Assembly (NCBI RefSeq): GCF_014202345.1
Contig: NZ_JACHGO010000010.1
Location: forward strand, 16,821-80,820
DNA length: 64,000 nt
Direction of reading: 5' to 3'
Source of the DNA: Desulfovibrio intestinalis
GTDB lineage: Bacteria; Desulfobacterota; Desulfovibrionia; Desulfovibrionales; Desulfovibrionaceae
A program made the translations under genes and the position numbers. Positions 38,401 through 46,395 of the stretch are shown in pieces. Every line of letters starts with the position of its first letter. The first letter of the stretch is position 1. The notes below the pieces were generated by a model, which ran no database searches, was not told where the DNA came from, and saw only the letters and a list, made by a program, of their open reading frames with translations.

Positions 38401-41400
38401 ATCACTGGCCGCAGAACGCATGTCGCGAACGTTTATGCGGTAGCCCGGAACCGTTTCAAGAACACGTTGTCCACTTTCAGATAAAAAGACGGCGCGCAGC
38501 ATGTCGTGCCGGGCGACAACCTTTTGGCATGCTGTTTCAAGCCGGGGGATATCCAGTTCCGTACTGTCAAATTCAAAAAAGATATGGCTGGAGACGTGCC
38601 CAAGTTCGTATGTGCCCATGCGGCCGATCCAGTAAGCATGCTGAATGTCGGTAAGGGGAAATGCCTTATGACGGGAGGCGGGGTCAGGCACGATGGCGGG
38701 AAGGGCGGTGTTGTTTTGTTCTTCTTTTCGCGCATGTGCCGCATGCTCCAGATGCGTGGCAATCTGGGCAATGGTGGGGGCGAGAAAAAGTTTGTCCAGA
38801 GGCAGCGTTAGCCCCAGATCACGGTGGATGCGCGACACCATGCGGGTCGCCAGCAGGGAATCGCCGCCACTCTGGAAAAAATTGTCGTGTATGCCGACCC
38901 TGTTCTGCCCCAGCTCCTGCTGCCAGATAGCCGCCAGTTTCTGTTGCAGCAAGGACTGGGGCTCATCACCGGAAGCACGGTCTGCCTGCGCTGACGGATC
39001 AACCGCTGGCAGAGCCTTGCGGTCAACCTTGCCATTGGCGTTGAGGGGCAGCTTGTCCAGGGCAACATAGATTTCAGGAACCATATACTCCGGCAGATTT
39101 TGCAGCAGAAATTCTGCCAGATCGCCCGAAGCCGTGTTTTCACTCTGGGCCACATAAGCTACAAGGCGGCGTGTTCCGTGCTCATTATTTACGGCGGTTA
39201 CCGCTGCTTGCAGGATGTTCGGGTGACGCAGCAGCGCGGCTTCTATTTCACCCGGTTCAATGCGGTGGCCCCTGATTTTCAGTTGAAAATCCATGCGGCC
39301 GAGAAATTCTATGGTGCCGTCAGGCCAGTAACGGCCAAGATCGCCTGTGCGGTACCACCGTTGCCCGTCAAGATTGATAAAGCGCTGTGCCGTAAGGTCT
39401 GCATCACCAACGTAGCCTCGGGCTACGCCAGCGCCGCCAATCCACAGTTCGCCGGGCCGCCAGGGGGGGCAGTCGCGGCCCCGCTGGTCCACAACCCGGT
39501 AGCGCTGGCTGGGCAAAGGGTTGCCGTAAGGAATGGAAGTCCAGTGTGCTGGCGGCACAGACGTAACATGAAAGATATTTGACCAGATGGCGGCTTCTGT
39601 TGCTCCGCCCATTGCCACAAATAGGCATTGGGGCGCGCGATTCCAGAGCTTTTCCGGCAGATCCAGCGGGATTCTGTCGCCAGAGAGCATGCTCACGCGC
39701 AGGGGAAGCTGGCCCGACTGCGGGGCGTCCTCAGCTGCTGTCAGCAGCATGTCCAGCAGGATGGGAACAGAATTCCAAATGGTTACACGGTGACGCAGTA
39801 TTATGGCATGCCATACGGCAGCGTCGCGCCATGCTTCATCCGGCACCAGTACAACCTGGCCCCCGGCTCCGAGCACGCCAAAAATGTCATAAACTGACAG
39901 GTCGAATTCCAGCGCGGATACGGCAAGCACCCGGTCATGTTCCGTCACATTCGCCTGACTGTTTACCGCTTGCACGGTATTCCAGGCTGCCGCGTGCTCT
40001 ATGGCGACGCCCTTGGGCATGCCAGTGGAGCCAGAGGTAAAGATTATATAGGCAAGCGTGCCGCTTCCTGCGTATTCTGGATGCGGAAGTGGCTTCACGG
40101 TTGCGCTTTCGGCCACATCCAGAAGGGTGGCAGTGCCGGGCCATTTCTGCCCGGCCGCCAGCCCCGCCGTGGTCAGAACAAAGCGCACATCGGCCTTGCG
40201 GTGCATATATTCCATGCGTGATACGGGCTGGCGCGGACTTATGGGCACATAGCATGCCCCGCTTGCGAGCACGCCAAGCACTGCCGCCACCTGATCCACG
40301 CCGCGCGGCAAGGTTACCGCTACTGAATCACCGGGGCTGACGCCGTTTTTTTGCAGCAGGGCTGCAATGCGCAAAGCCTGCTGGGCGAGCGCTTCATAAC
40401 TCACTGTGGCTCCGGACGTTCCGTCCAGAAGCGCCGCTCGCTCGCCGTGCCTTTTTGCCTGAGCAAAAAAACTGGCGTGCAGATGGTTTGAAATGTCCTC
40501 TACGGGCTGCGCTTCAGCAGGGGCATGCGGTGTATGCAATGGGATGGGGATGTCTTTGTTCAGACTGTCTTCATCATCTTCAAGTATGGCCATCAGCCTT
40601 TGCATGTACGCGGAAAACAAGGCATCAAGCATGCCCTCGGGGAAAAGCTCCTCAATGGCGTCCATTGCAAAAAGAATTTCATTTTCAATATCATGAACTT
40701 GAAAATCAAGGCTTACCTGCGGTGTTTGAGATATCATATATCCCAGCTTGCCCAGGGTTTCGCTGCACTGCTTGTCCACCAGCCGCATTCCCAGAGTGCA
40801 GGCAAAAACCACCTGGGGCGTATCGCTTTCGGCAGCGCCGTTTCTGGCCAGATCACGCAGTACTCGCACTCCGGAATAGGCTGCGTGTGCAGCATCTTCA
40901 TGAAAGCGCGTCTGAATGGCTTTTGCTCTTTCCCAAAAGGGCAGATCTGTATGTTCGACTGTCAGAAGAAGAATATTGGTGAAGTCGGCCACCATAGCAT
41001 CAATGCCTGCACCGTAGGGTTGCCGATTGAACAGGGGCATGTTCACAAAGAAGCGTGACTCGCTGCTCCATCGCTCCAGAGTGTCAACATAGATGGTCAG
41101 CAGAGCCATAGCTGGTGTAATGCCCCGGCGCAGGGCGTTTTGCTCCACACGTTGCCAGTGCTTCCGGTCGAGGCGGTGGCTTCTGCGTACAAAGAGGGGG
41201 CGCTCGATATCCCGCGGATTTTTTTTCATTGGCAGCCGGGGGGCGTGAGGCAGGCTGTCTACCCGCTGCTTCCAGTATTTTTCCGCAATGGTTCGCTCAT
41301 TGGCACGGTGTGTTTTCTCGTGCTCAAGATATGCGGCAAAACTCCAGTTTTGTGCGGCTGGCAGGGGCTTGCCGCTATATGCAAAAGAAAGGTCGCGCAA

Positions 41401-42144
41401 AATATTATACAGGCTTTGCAGGTCTGCTACCAAGAGGTCCACATCCAGATGAATGCGTGTAGCATTTTGGGGCAGCAGGCTCAGGGTGATGCCCATAACC
41501 TCGCCTGCTTCTACCTGGAGCCGGCGATGCGAGAGCGCACTTCTAATAGCCAGCATCTGGTCATCAGCTTCTTGAGAAGAGAGGTGTCTGATATTCAGAA
41601 CTTCCAGTTTGGGCGGCGTGTAAGCAGAAGGAATTTTTTGTGTGCCGTCTTCCAGAAAGTGAGCACGAAGCATGGGATGGCGGTCTATCACACTATGCCA
41701 TGCCTGCTCCAGACGGCGCGGGTCAATGTTGCTGCCGTCAAGTTCCAGATAGGCGTGGCAGCCAACACCGCCCAGCAGCTGATTGTCCCTGCGTCCAACC
41801 CAGTAGGCATATTGCACGTCAGTCAGGGGAAAGGGATCTGCCGACAGGGCTTGTTCCTGGGCGGCAGCGGATATCCGCTGGTTTGAGCGCCCGGAAGATT
41901 TTTTCTCGAGAAGGGGCATCCAGTCTTTGAGGCAGGGGGAGGCCATAAGTTCTGCAAAGGTGACGCTCGACCCGGCCTTGCGCCAGTTGTTGACAAGCCG
42001 CATGATTTTCATGGAGTCGAGTCCCAGACCAATGAGGTTGTCATTGTCTGTAAATTCCGCTGCGCCCATGAGCATGTTCTGTACCGTCCGACGCACATCG
42101 GCATATATGGGCGTTGTCGCGTTAGATTTCTGGCTGCACTCCAT
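35434..42144 (-). CDS. NRPS 1: ArCP-Cy-A-PCP-Cy-A-PCP
   Basis: A 2236-residue starter NRPS similar in role to HMWP2/PchE. From the N-terminus: an aryl carrier domain (Ser44 in GLGLDSMK); Cy1 with DLLVADLQS; A1 with pocket D-L-Y-N-M-S-M-I-W-K; PCP1 (SGGDSLLAT); Cy2 with DALIADAWS; A2 with D-L-Y-N-L-S-L-I-W-K; and PCP2 (TGGNSLLAV). Both A domains read as cysteine, A1 with one unusual Met. Neither A domain carries the epimerase-like insertion known in PchE and HMWP2. The frame opens at 42195, but the ATG at 42144 has GAGG at good spacing. Expected product: salicyl-thiazolinyl-thiazolinyl-S-PCP, passed to the PKS 19 bases downstream. Confidence 0.93.
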   Translation of the reverse strand: MECSQKSNATTPIYADVRRTVQNMLMGAAEFTDNDNLIGLGLDSMKIMRLVNNWRKAGSSVTFAELMASPCLKDWMPLLEKKSSGRSNQRISAAAQEQALSADPFPLTDVQYAYWVGRRDNQLLGGVGCHAYLELDGSNIDPRRLEQAWHSVIDRHPMLRAHFLEDGTQKIPSAYTPPKLEVLNIRHLSSQEADDQMLAIRSALSHRRLQVEAGEVMGITLSLLPQNATRIHLDVDLLVADLQSLYNILRDLSFAYSGKPLPAAQNWSFAAYLEHEKTHRANERTIAEKYWKQRVDSLPHAPRLPMKKNPRDIERPLFVRRSHRLDRKHWQRVEQNALRRGITPAMALLTIYVDTLERWSSESRFFVNMPLFNRQPYGAGIDAMVADFTNILLLTVEHTDLPFWERAKAIQTRFHEDAAHAAYSGVRVLRDLARNGAAESDTPQVVFACTLGMRLVDKQCSETLGKLGYMISQTPQVSLDFQVHDIENEILFAMDAIEELFPEGMLDALFSAYMQRLMAILEDDEDSLNKDIPIPLHTPHAPAEAQPVEDISNHLHASFFAQAKRHGERAALLDGTSGATVSYEALAQQALRIAALLQKNGVSPGDSVAVTLPRGVDQVAAVLGVLASGACYVPISPRQPVSRMEYMHRKADVRFVLTTAGLAAGQKWPGTATLLDVAESATVKPLPHPEYAGSGTLAYIIFTSGSTGMPKGVAIEHAAAWNTVQAVNSQANVTEHDRVLAVSALEFDLSVYDIFGVLGAGGQVVLVPDEAWRDAAVWHAIILRHRVTIWNSVPILLDMLLTAAEDAPQSGQLPLRVSMLSGDRIPLDLPEKLWNRAPQCLFVAMGGATEAAIWSNIFHVTSVPPAHWTSIPYGNPLPSQRYRVVDQRGRDCPPWRPGELWIGGAGVARGYVGDADLTAQRFINLDGQRWYRTGDLGRYWPDGTIEFLGRMDFQLKIRGHRIEPGEIEAALLRHPNILQAAVTAVNNEHGTRRLVAYVAQSENTASGDLAEFLLQNLPEYMVPEIYVALDKLPLNANGKVDRKALPAVDPSAQADRASGDEPQSLLQQKLAAIWQQELGQNRVGIHDNFFQSGGDSLLATRMVSRIHRDLGLTLPLDKLFLAPTIAQIATHLEHAAHARKEEQNNTALPAIVPDPASRHKAFPLTDIQHAYWIGRMGTYELGHVSSHIFFEFDSTELDIPRLETACQKVVARHDMLRAVFLSESGQRVLETVPGYRINVRDMRSAASDMAEAELKRTRTVMSCQMLSVDTWPLFDIRAIIYQGPDGTHTRLFLDFDALIADAWSFFLLVEEWMAFYDNPGLKLPGLELTFRDYVLAESAIAQTEQYHRDREYWLAKVDTLPPAPALPLACQPSKLDNPGFVRKSQVLESRQWFRIKENAAQAGVTPSGLLISAYAEILGMWSQNSRFTLNLTQFNRLPMHQQVDAIVGDFTSLVLLAVDSNSAPTFAGRARELQRQLWEDMDHKLFNGVQVLREKTRRAGGRMEGMPVVFTGAVKTGSSEKSATALKRLGDMVSGCAQTPQVWLDHQTYEQDGALVLNWDAVKGLFPEGMIDHMFQVYINLLHALADEKTWELAAPAALPESQQHIRKAFNHTTEVQQEATLLELFKQQLALHQQDMALVSGTRTLSYSDLNQLARAAACEAMQKGLRPRTLAAVVMEKGWEQVVACLAIFMSGAAYLPLAPDTPEERLHWILRDSEVGVVFTQSSVAARIHWPDNIKTISVDALDAADDRDDMEELPPQPADLAYVIYTSGSTGRPKGVMIDHRGAANTILDINDRFNVGATDRILALSALQFDLSVYDIFGMLACGGALVMPDPQSLKEPGHWLRLIHEHHVTLWNSVPALMHMLATHMTDTSETLPAALRLALLSGDWIPTDLPENLKKLAPSLHLVSLGGATEASIWSVAHYPVEAPGENWASIPYGRPLKNQRLYVLDAQMRQRPDWVSGHLYIGGIGLALGYWHDETKTANAFVTHPHTGERLYRTGDMARHRPEGVLEFLGRDDFQVKIQGHRIELGEIEACLLRHPSVREAVTVVAGEGETRRLVCFVVPHTDGLSDEPELLTFLQRSVPAYMLPSAIIPVDSLPLTGNGKVDRTALAAKAGAHKPAKDPHTIALPRNDLELQIAAMWAETLAREHVGRNENFFETGGNSLLAVRLTNRLREHFSKDLPVITVFEFPTVAAQANLLAAGRQEHTPTADTRGDKRRNTVQMLRDRRQTR

Positions 42145-42237
42145 TGTTGCCCTCATGCTGAGTAAGTTTACATAAATGGTTGCACGAAAATCCAAAAGGA
42201 GCCGTTCAATACGGCAGGCTCGTCAATGCGGGGCCTG

Positions 42238-43851
42238 TCAGGAATGGAACGGCGCTGACATCTCCGAAAGTTTGCGTTTGTTGATTTTGCCAATGCTGGT
42301 GACGGGCCACGCCTCTATGTGTTCAAGCTGATCCGGGAATTTATGGCGGGGAACGCCATTGGCCTCTAAAAAGCCGTATAGCTGCACCAGGGTGAGGTGC
42401 TGCCCGTTTGCGGGAATGATCCATGCACAAAGGCGCTCGCCGAGGTCCGCGTCAGGGGTGCCCACAACGGCGGCATCCTGAACCAGGGGGTGTGCGCGCA
42501 GATGATTCTCTACCTCCACGGCAGCGATTTTTTCTCCATTTCTGTTGATCTGATCCTTGATTCTGCCGCGGATCTGTAAATTCCCCTGTGGCGTTATTCT
42601 GGCGATGTCGCCAGTGCGGTAGTATCCGTCTCTGGTTATGGCGCGGGAGTTTGCTTCAGGGGCTTCGTAATATCCGCCTATGGTGTACGGGCCGCGCACC
42701 AGAAGCTCGCCTTCTTCACCGGGGGGCACGTCATTGTCATTGGCATCGACAAAACGGAGTTCGTCATCAGCGCAAACAGGGCGGCCCTGGGTATTCAGGA
42801 TGACGTCTGGCGGATCATCTGGCGAAGTTACGCAAATCAGGCCTTCGGCCGTGCCGAATACCTGTTGCAGACGGCACCCCAGAACAGGCGTCACCCTGGC
42901 TGCCACAGAGGGATCCAGCGGAGCGCCGCCAATCTGCAAGAGCTGAAGACTTGAAAGGTCAGCCCGTTCCCACTCACGCGCCTCAAGCCACAGGTTCAGC
43001 AGAGAGGGCACAAGGGCAGTGTGAGTTACTTTTTCGCTTTCAATAAGTTCAAAAGCTTCGTCGCAGCTTGTTGATTGGCACATGACCACGCGCCCGCCCG
43101 AACTCAGCGCGCCCAGTATTCCTGGGCAACAGAGCGTAAAGTTGTGCGCTGCGGGTAAAACCGCCATATAGACGCTGTTGTGGTTCATGCCGCAACGTTC
43201 GGCAGTGGCGCGCGCAACGTAGGCGTAATCCGTATGTCGTCGGGGTATAAGCTTGGGTGTGCCTGTTGTTCCCCCAGAGATAAGCAGCAGTGCGGTATCC
43301 TGATACTCTGGTTCGTCGAGATCTGTAGGCTGTGTGCCGCGTATATCTGAAAGCGCGAGCGTGCCGGGTGTGCGGCCATCGTCAGAAATGAGGTGTTTGA
43401 TAAAAGGATACTTGCGCCCGATGCGTTGCTGCATAGGCCCATAATCAAAGCCAAGGTGCGTGCTGGTTGTTATATAGGCGACCGGTTTAGCATGAGCGCA
43501 CAAGGCGTCGATGTCTGCCTCACGGCTTGCAGGCATGGTCAAAACGGGTATGGCCCCAAGACGGAACAGAGCGAAAATGCAGACAACAAATTCTGCCTTG
43601 TTGGCGAGTTGGAGCAAAACCCTGTCGCCACGGCAAATTCCCAGAAGGGAAAAGCCCGAAGCCAGTGCATCTGCGGCAGTATCAAGATCACGATATGTCA
43701 GGCGATTGTTGCTATCAACAATGGCAACGGCCTCTCCATATCTTTTGGCCCAGTCCTTCAACTCTTGGCCCAGGGTTTTCGTGTGCCAGTAGCCTTTTTG
43801 CACATACTGCTGCACGGGAACTTGCCAATTATTAAAATGCTCCACCCTCAT
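42238..43851 (-). CDS. Salicyl-AMP ligase (YbtE/PchD-like)
   Basis: A 537-residue stand-alone aryl-acid adenylation enzyme. It activates salicylate with ATP and loads the ArCP of NRPS 1. Motifs: SGGTTGTPKLIPR (A3), QVFGTAEGLI (A5), YRTGDIARI (A7) and the lysine in SIGKINKRKL (A10). In the aryl pocket AHNFTLCCPG, Cys stands where DhbE has Ser240. As I recall, Cys there marks salicylate enzymes and Ser marks 2,3-dihydroxybenzoate enzymes. That agrees with pchBA and the absence of entA/entB homologues. It is the first gene of the minus-strand assembly-line operon, 93 bases before NRPS 1. Confidence 0.92.
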   Translation of the reverse strand: MRVEHFNNWQVPVQQYVQKGYWHTKTLGQELKDWAKRYGEAVAIVDSNNRLTYRDLDTAADALASGFSLLGICRGDRVLLQLANKAEFVVCIFALFRLGAIPVLTMPASREADIDALCAHAKPVAYITTSTHLGFDYGPMQQRIGRKYPFIKHLISDDGRTPGTLALSDIRGTQPTDLDEPEYQDTALLLISGGTTGTPKLIPRRHTDYAYVARATAERCGMNHNSVYMAVLPAAHNFTLCCPGILGALSSGGRVVMCQSTSCDEAFELIESEKVTHTALVPSLLNLWLEAREWERADLSSLQLLQIGGAPLDPSVAARVTPVLGCRLQQVFGTAEGLICVTSPDDPPDVILNTQGRPVCADDELRFVDANDNDVPPGEEGELLVRGPYTIGGYYEAPEANSRAITRDGYYRTGDIARITPQGNLQIRGRIKDQINRNGEKIAAVEVENHLRAHPLVQDAAVVGTPDADLGERLCAWIIPANGQHLTLVQLYGFLEANGVPRHKFPDQLEHIEAWPVTSIGKINKRKLSEMSAPFHS

Positions 43852-44141
43852 TTAGCCTCCAATCATTAATACTGGTAGACGTGGTTGTTTGCAGCGGCTG
43901 TCGGACGTTAGAATAGCTTAATTGAACGTGGCTGCCTGCGCTGAGCGGGTTTTGCTGAAGCTCTGCATCATGAAGCAGAGCACAGTGTTTTGGATCTGGG
44001 GTTGCTGGGCACAAACTCCTTCGGCCTTTAGGGGTAGTCAGTTACCGAGGCGATCGGCGTGGCTTCCCTGTATCGGCTGAGTGCTCGGAAAAATCTGTTA
44101 ACCTTCTCAGCTTCAAATATAGGCGAATTGCAGATATTAAG
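43852..44141. promoter_or_regulatory. Promoter region of the assembly-line operon
   Basis: About 290 bases between the ligase start and the Fur-like repeats. No gene is seen. The promoter for the salicyl-AMP ligase operon should be here, on the minus strand. Confidence 0.5.
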
Positions 44142-44170
44142 AGAAATAAAATTCAATTTCAATTTCAATA
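44142..44170. promoter_or_regulatory. Fur-like repeat array upstream of the ligase operon
   Basis: On the minus strand three tandem units TGAAAT, TGAAAT, TGAATT are followed by TTATTTC. The 7-1-7 reading TGAAATT-G-AATTTTA has one mismatch. The same TGAAATT half-site occurs before pchB. It lies about 290 bases upstream of the first gene of the operon. Confidence 0.5.
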
Positions 44171-44344
44171 AAGTAAAAAAATACTCTGGTCAACCCGCAA
44201 AGCACTAAATGTTGATTGCTCAAACTGTTAGTAAGAATCAAAACTGGTATGGAAAGGGTTTGGCATGAGGCAATGCTTTTTGAATGTCGTGCAAATATTC
44301 GGGTGAGCATAGGGGGTGGCTTTGAAGGGGCAAGGAGCAAGGCA

Positions 44345-44440
44345 GCATAAATAAAAAAGCCTTACGGTTCGTCTCGTAAGGGCTTTAATAACCAGGTTAT
44401 GTGGCAGATTTGAATCTACGAGCTGATGAGCCCCTCAGCA
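44345..44440 (-). other. Decayed tRNA-Met 3' end plus terminator (old attachment site)
   Basis: A hairpin at 44357-44385 (AAGCCTTACG with CGTAAGGGCTT, one bulge) is followed by a stretch whose minus strand resembles a tRNA 3' half with an anticodon-loop-like CTCATCA and a T-loop-like TTCAAAT. The same order of terminator and tRNA-Met 3' end recurs at 46308-46395 in better shape. The stems no longer pair fully, so this is a remnant and not a working tRNA. Confidence 0.5.
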
Positions 44441-44700
44441 TCTTGATTTTGTTTTTCCTGCCTACTCAATGGGCTTAATCTCATTTAATCACATTATATT
44501 GTAAAGTCTATAATACTGTATATTGTCGGCTATACCAAAGGTCACACCACAAGAAAGGTGCAAAAAAGCCATACTACGGGACGGCGGGTTGCCAAGGAAT
44601 AAAGGTGTTTTAGGCACCTGTGAGAAAGCAAATCACACAGCCGGGGGATAGTGAAGCTTTGGGAGGCGGGAAAGGCAGGCTAGCCATAAAAGGAATCATC

Positions 44701-44957
44701 ATGCGCGGAAACAACATGCGGTTACCCATGACGCTTGCCTTACTGCCCTTGGCACGCATCGGGTGTGAACGAAAAGGAAAAGACCAAGACCGGGGATTGG
44801 TAGATGGAGCAGGAGACGGCAATGAAGCGGAAGCGGCCTTTGAGACCTCGCTGAAGGAGTGCCGGAAGAATCCCGCGAGTTGGGGAATACGCCCAATTGC
44901 CAAAATGCGGAGATGGCGAATCTCAAGATTTTTGCGACGAAGCCAGCATCTACCTAT
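44701..44957 (+). pseudogene. Frameshifted entry-exclusion (EexN/TrbK-like) lipoprotein
   Basis: The frame starting at the ATG at 44701 (AGGA seven bases upstream) gives MRGNNMRLPMTLALLPLA followed by a Cys, a lipoprotein-like signal, and runs to SLKECRKNPAS. It then loses similarity. The +1 frame continues from about 44878 with RELGNTPNCQNAEMANLK. Joined, ECRKNP..RELGNTPNCQNAE matches the pattern I know from EexN-type exclusion lipoproteins of conjugative elements. A single-base loss near 44875-44880 explains it. Such proteins block redundant DNA entry into the cell. Family assignment is from memory of the motif. Confidence 0.45.
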
Positions 44958-44960
44958 ACG

Positions 44961-45005
44961 ATAATTCAGGGCTCCACTTGGCGATCAAGTGGAGCCCTGA
45001 ATTAT
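44961..45005. terminator. Bidirectional terminator with a perfect 20-bp stem
   Basis: 44961-44980 pairs perfectly with 44986-45005 around the loop GCGAT. It lies between the convergent exclusion-lipoprotein remnant and the 413-codon gene. Confidence 0.85.
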
Positions 45006-45012
45006 ATCCATG

Positions 45013-46254
45013 TTACACAATTCCCGCAGTGTCCTTCATTGCTGAAAACCGGAGTTGATCATATATAAAAATGTCAATTGCCGAAACAGTCATGCATGAT
45101 ATAAAGAGTTCAACGCAGCATGTTATGTATTCAGAATATGAAATGGTTTCACTCTTATTAGCTTTAGGACTGTATGAAATTTGATTATGTTCATGGTTAA
45201 ACACAAAAGTCCCATGATGCGATCCATTTCTTATTTTAGGTATATGGTATTTCATTAAATCACTAAACTCAGGAATATCGCTAAAACATTTACCCTTTCC
45301 ACTTTTATCGATCTCTATGTACTTTGCGAGAGTAAGGTTTTCGAATGTATCGAATTTTCTTTTCTTCATGATATTGCTAATACATGCGAGTGTTAAAACG
45401 TTTGAGCCAAGACACTCATAGGCGTCTCCATAAATTTTTTTTGTTTTCTCAAAATTGATAGATGCAATGGCAAAATTAGATGGCAATGATTCACCTTTTT
45501 TTAAACTCCAGAGCACGCTATTAAACTCATTATAGTTGATAAATAAATCTCGAGCTATGCCATGCGCTCGGAGCATATTTTTATGAAATATTTCGCGTGC
45601 ATGGTATTTACAGAAAGAGTTAAACAACTCTTTATCACTATTTTCATATTCATCAAAAATTTTTTCTATGATCTCTTCAGCGCGGTTAGCCCTTATTGGG
45701 GCCAATGCTCTCATTATAAATGAGTAAATAATCTCACACGCTGTTAAATTTGGCCTGTAATCGTGAATTGAATCCTTATTATCAATAATGAATTTTTTTA
45801 CTTGTGCATCCTTGTTTTTTGCAAATAATGACCATATCTTGCCAATAATTCCCCACTCCTGATGTGTAAGGAATATTTTTTCCCAATTTTTTTTAGCATC
45901 TGAATAGTCTTCTTTTGAAACATCACTGGGCAATTGATTCAACTTTTCCTGCATTTTTGACATATAAAGAATAGATGGAGAAATAAGATCTACATGAAGT
46001 AACTCTTCTGAAAAGACAATCTCTGGGTGGAGATTTATTATTGTTCCAAGCGTTTCATCTGATAGAATGCAGTTTTCAATAATTTTAAACTGCCAACCGG
46101 CATTTTTTTGGTCGAGATCAAGGCCAATTGTAATAGTTTCTCCGCAGTTTGAACATGCAAAGGAATGCTCCTGGTATGACGAATGCCCAACACTGATGCG
46201 TAGTATGTATATTTCATTGCATGTTGAGCAGGTAACGCCCTGTCTTAATATCAT
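45013..46254 (-). CDS. Unknown protein with Zn-ribbon-like N-terminus and HEPN-like motif
   Basis: A 413-residue protein that I do not recognise as a named family. The N-terminus has two CxxC knuckles (CSTC near residue 9 and CSNC near 33), typical of a zinc ribbon. Near the C-terminus IRNGSHHGTF contains R342-N-x3-H347, the RNxxxH pattern of HEPN ribonucleases, within a helical context. The gene is strongly AT-rich compared with the siderophore genes and stands alone between two tRNA-Met remnants, with a strong terminator at its end. A role in anti-phage or anti-plasmid defence is a reasonable guess from the motif and place, not shown. Confidence 0.6.
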   Translation of the reverse strand: MILRQGVTCSTCNEIYILRISVGHSSYQEHSFACSNCGETITIGLDLDQKNAGWQFKIIENCILSDETLGTIINLHPEIVFSEELLHVDLISPSILYMSKMQEKLNQLPSDVSKEDYSDAKKNWEKIFLTHQEWGIIGKIWSLFAKNKDAQVKKFIIDNKDSIHDYRPNLTACEIIYSFIMRALAPIRANRAEEIIEKIFDEYENSDKELFNSFCKYHAREIFHKNMLRAHGIARDLFINYNEFNSVLWSLKKGESLPSNFAIASINFEKTKKIYGDAYECLGSNVLTLACISNIMKKRKFDTFENLTLAKYIEIDKSGKGKCFSDIPEFSDLMKYHIPKIRNGSHHGTFVFNHEHNQISYSPKANKSETISYSEYITCCVELFISCMTVSAIDIFIYDQLRFSAMKDTAGIV

Positions 46255-46307
46255 GGGAGCCTCGCAAAATTTTTTGCAATGGTGGGAATGAAATCAACTC
46301 ACGAAAA

Positions 46308-46338
46308 AAGCCCTTACGGCTCGTCTCCGTAAGGGCTT
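46308..46338 (-). terminator. tRNA-type terminator at the island edge
   Basis: A perfect 12-bp stem (AAGCCCTTACGG with CCGTAAGGGCTT) with a seven-base loop and a T-run on the minus strand. It directly follows the tRNA-Met 3' fragment, in the place of a native tRNA terminator. Confidence 0.8.
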
Positions 46339-46345
46339 GAAAAAT

Positions 46346-46395
<50 letters not shown>

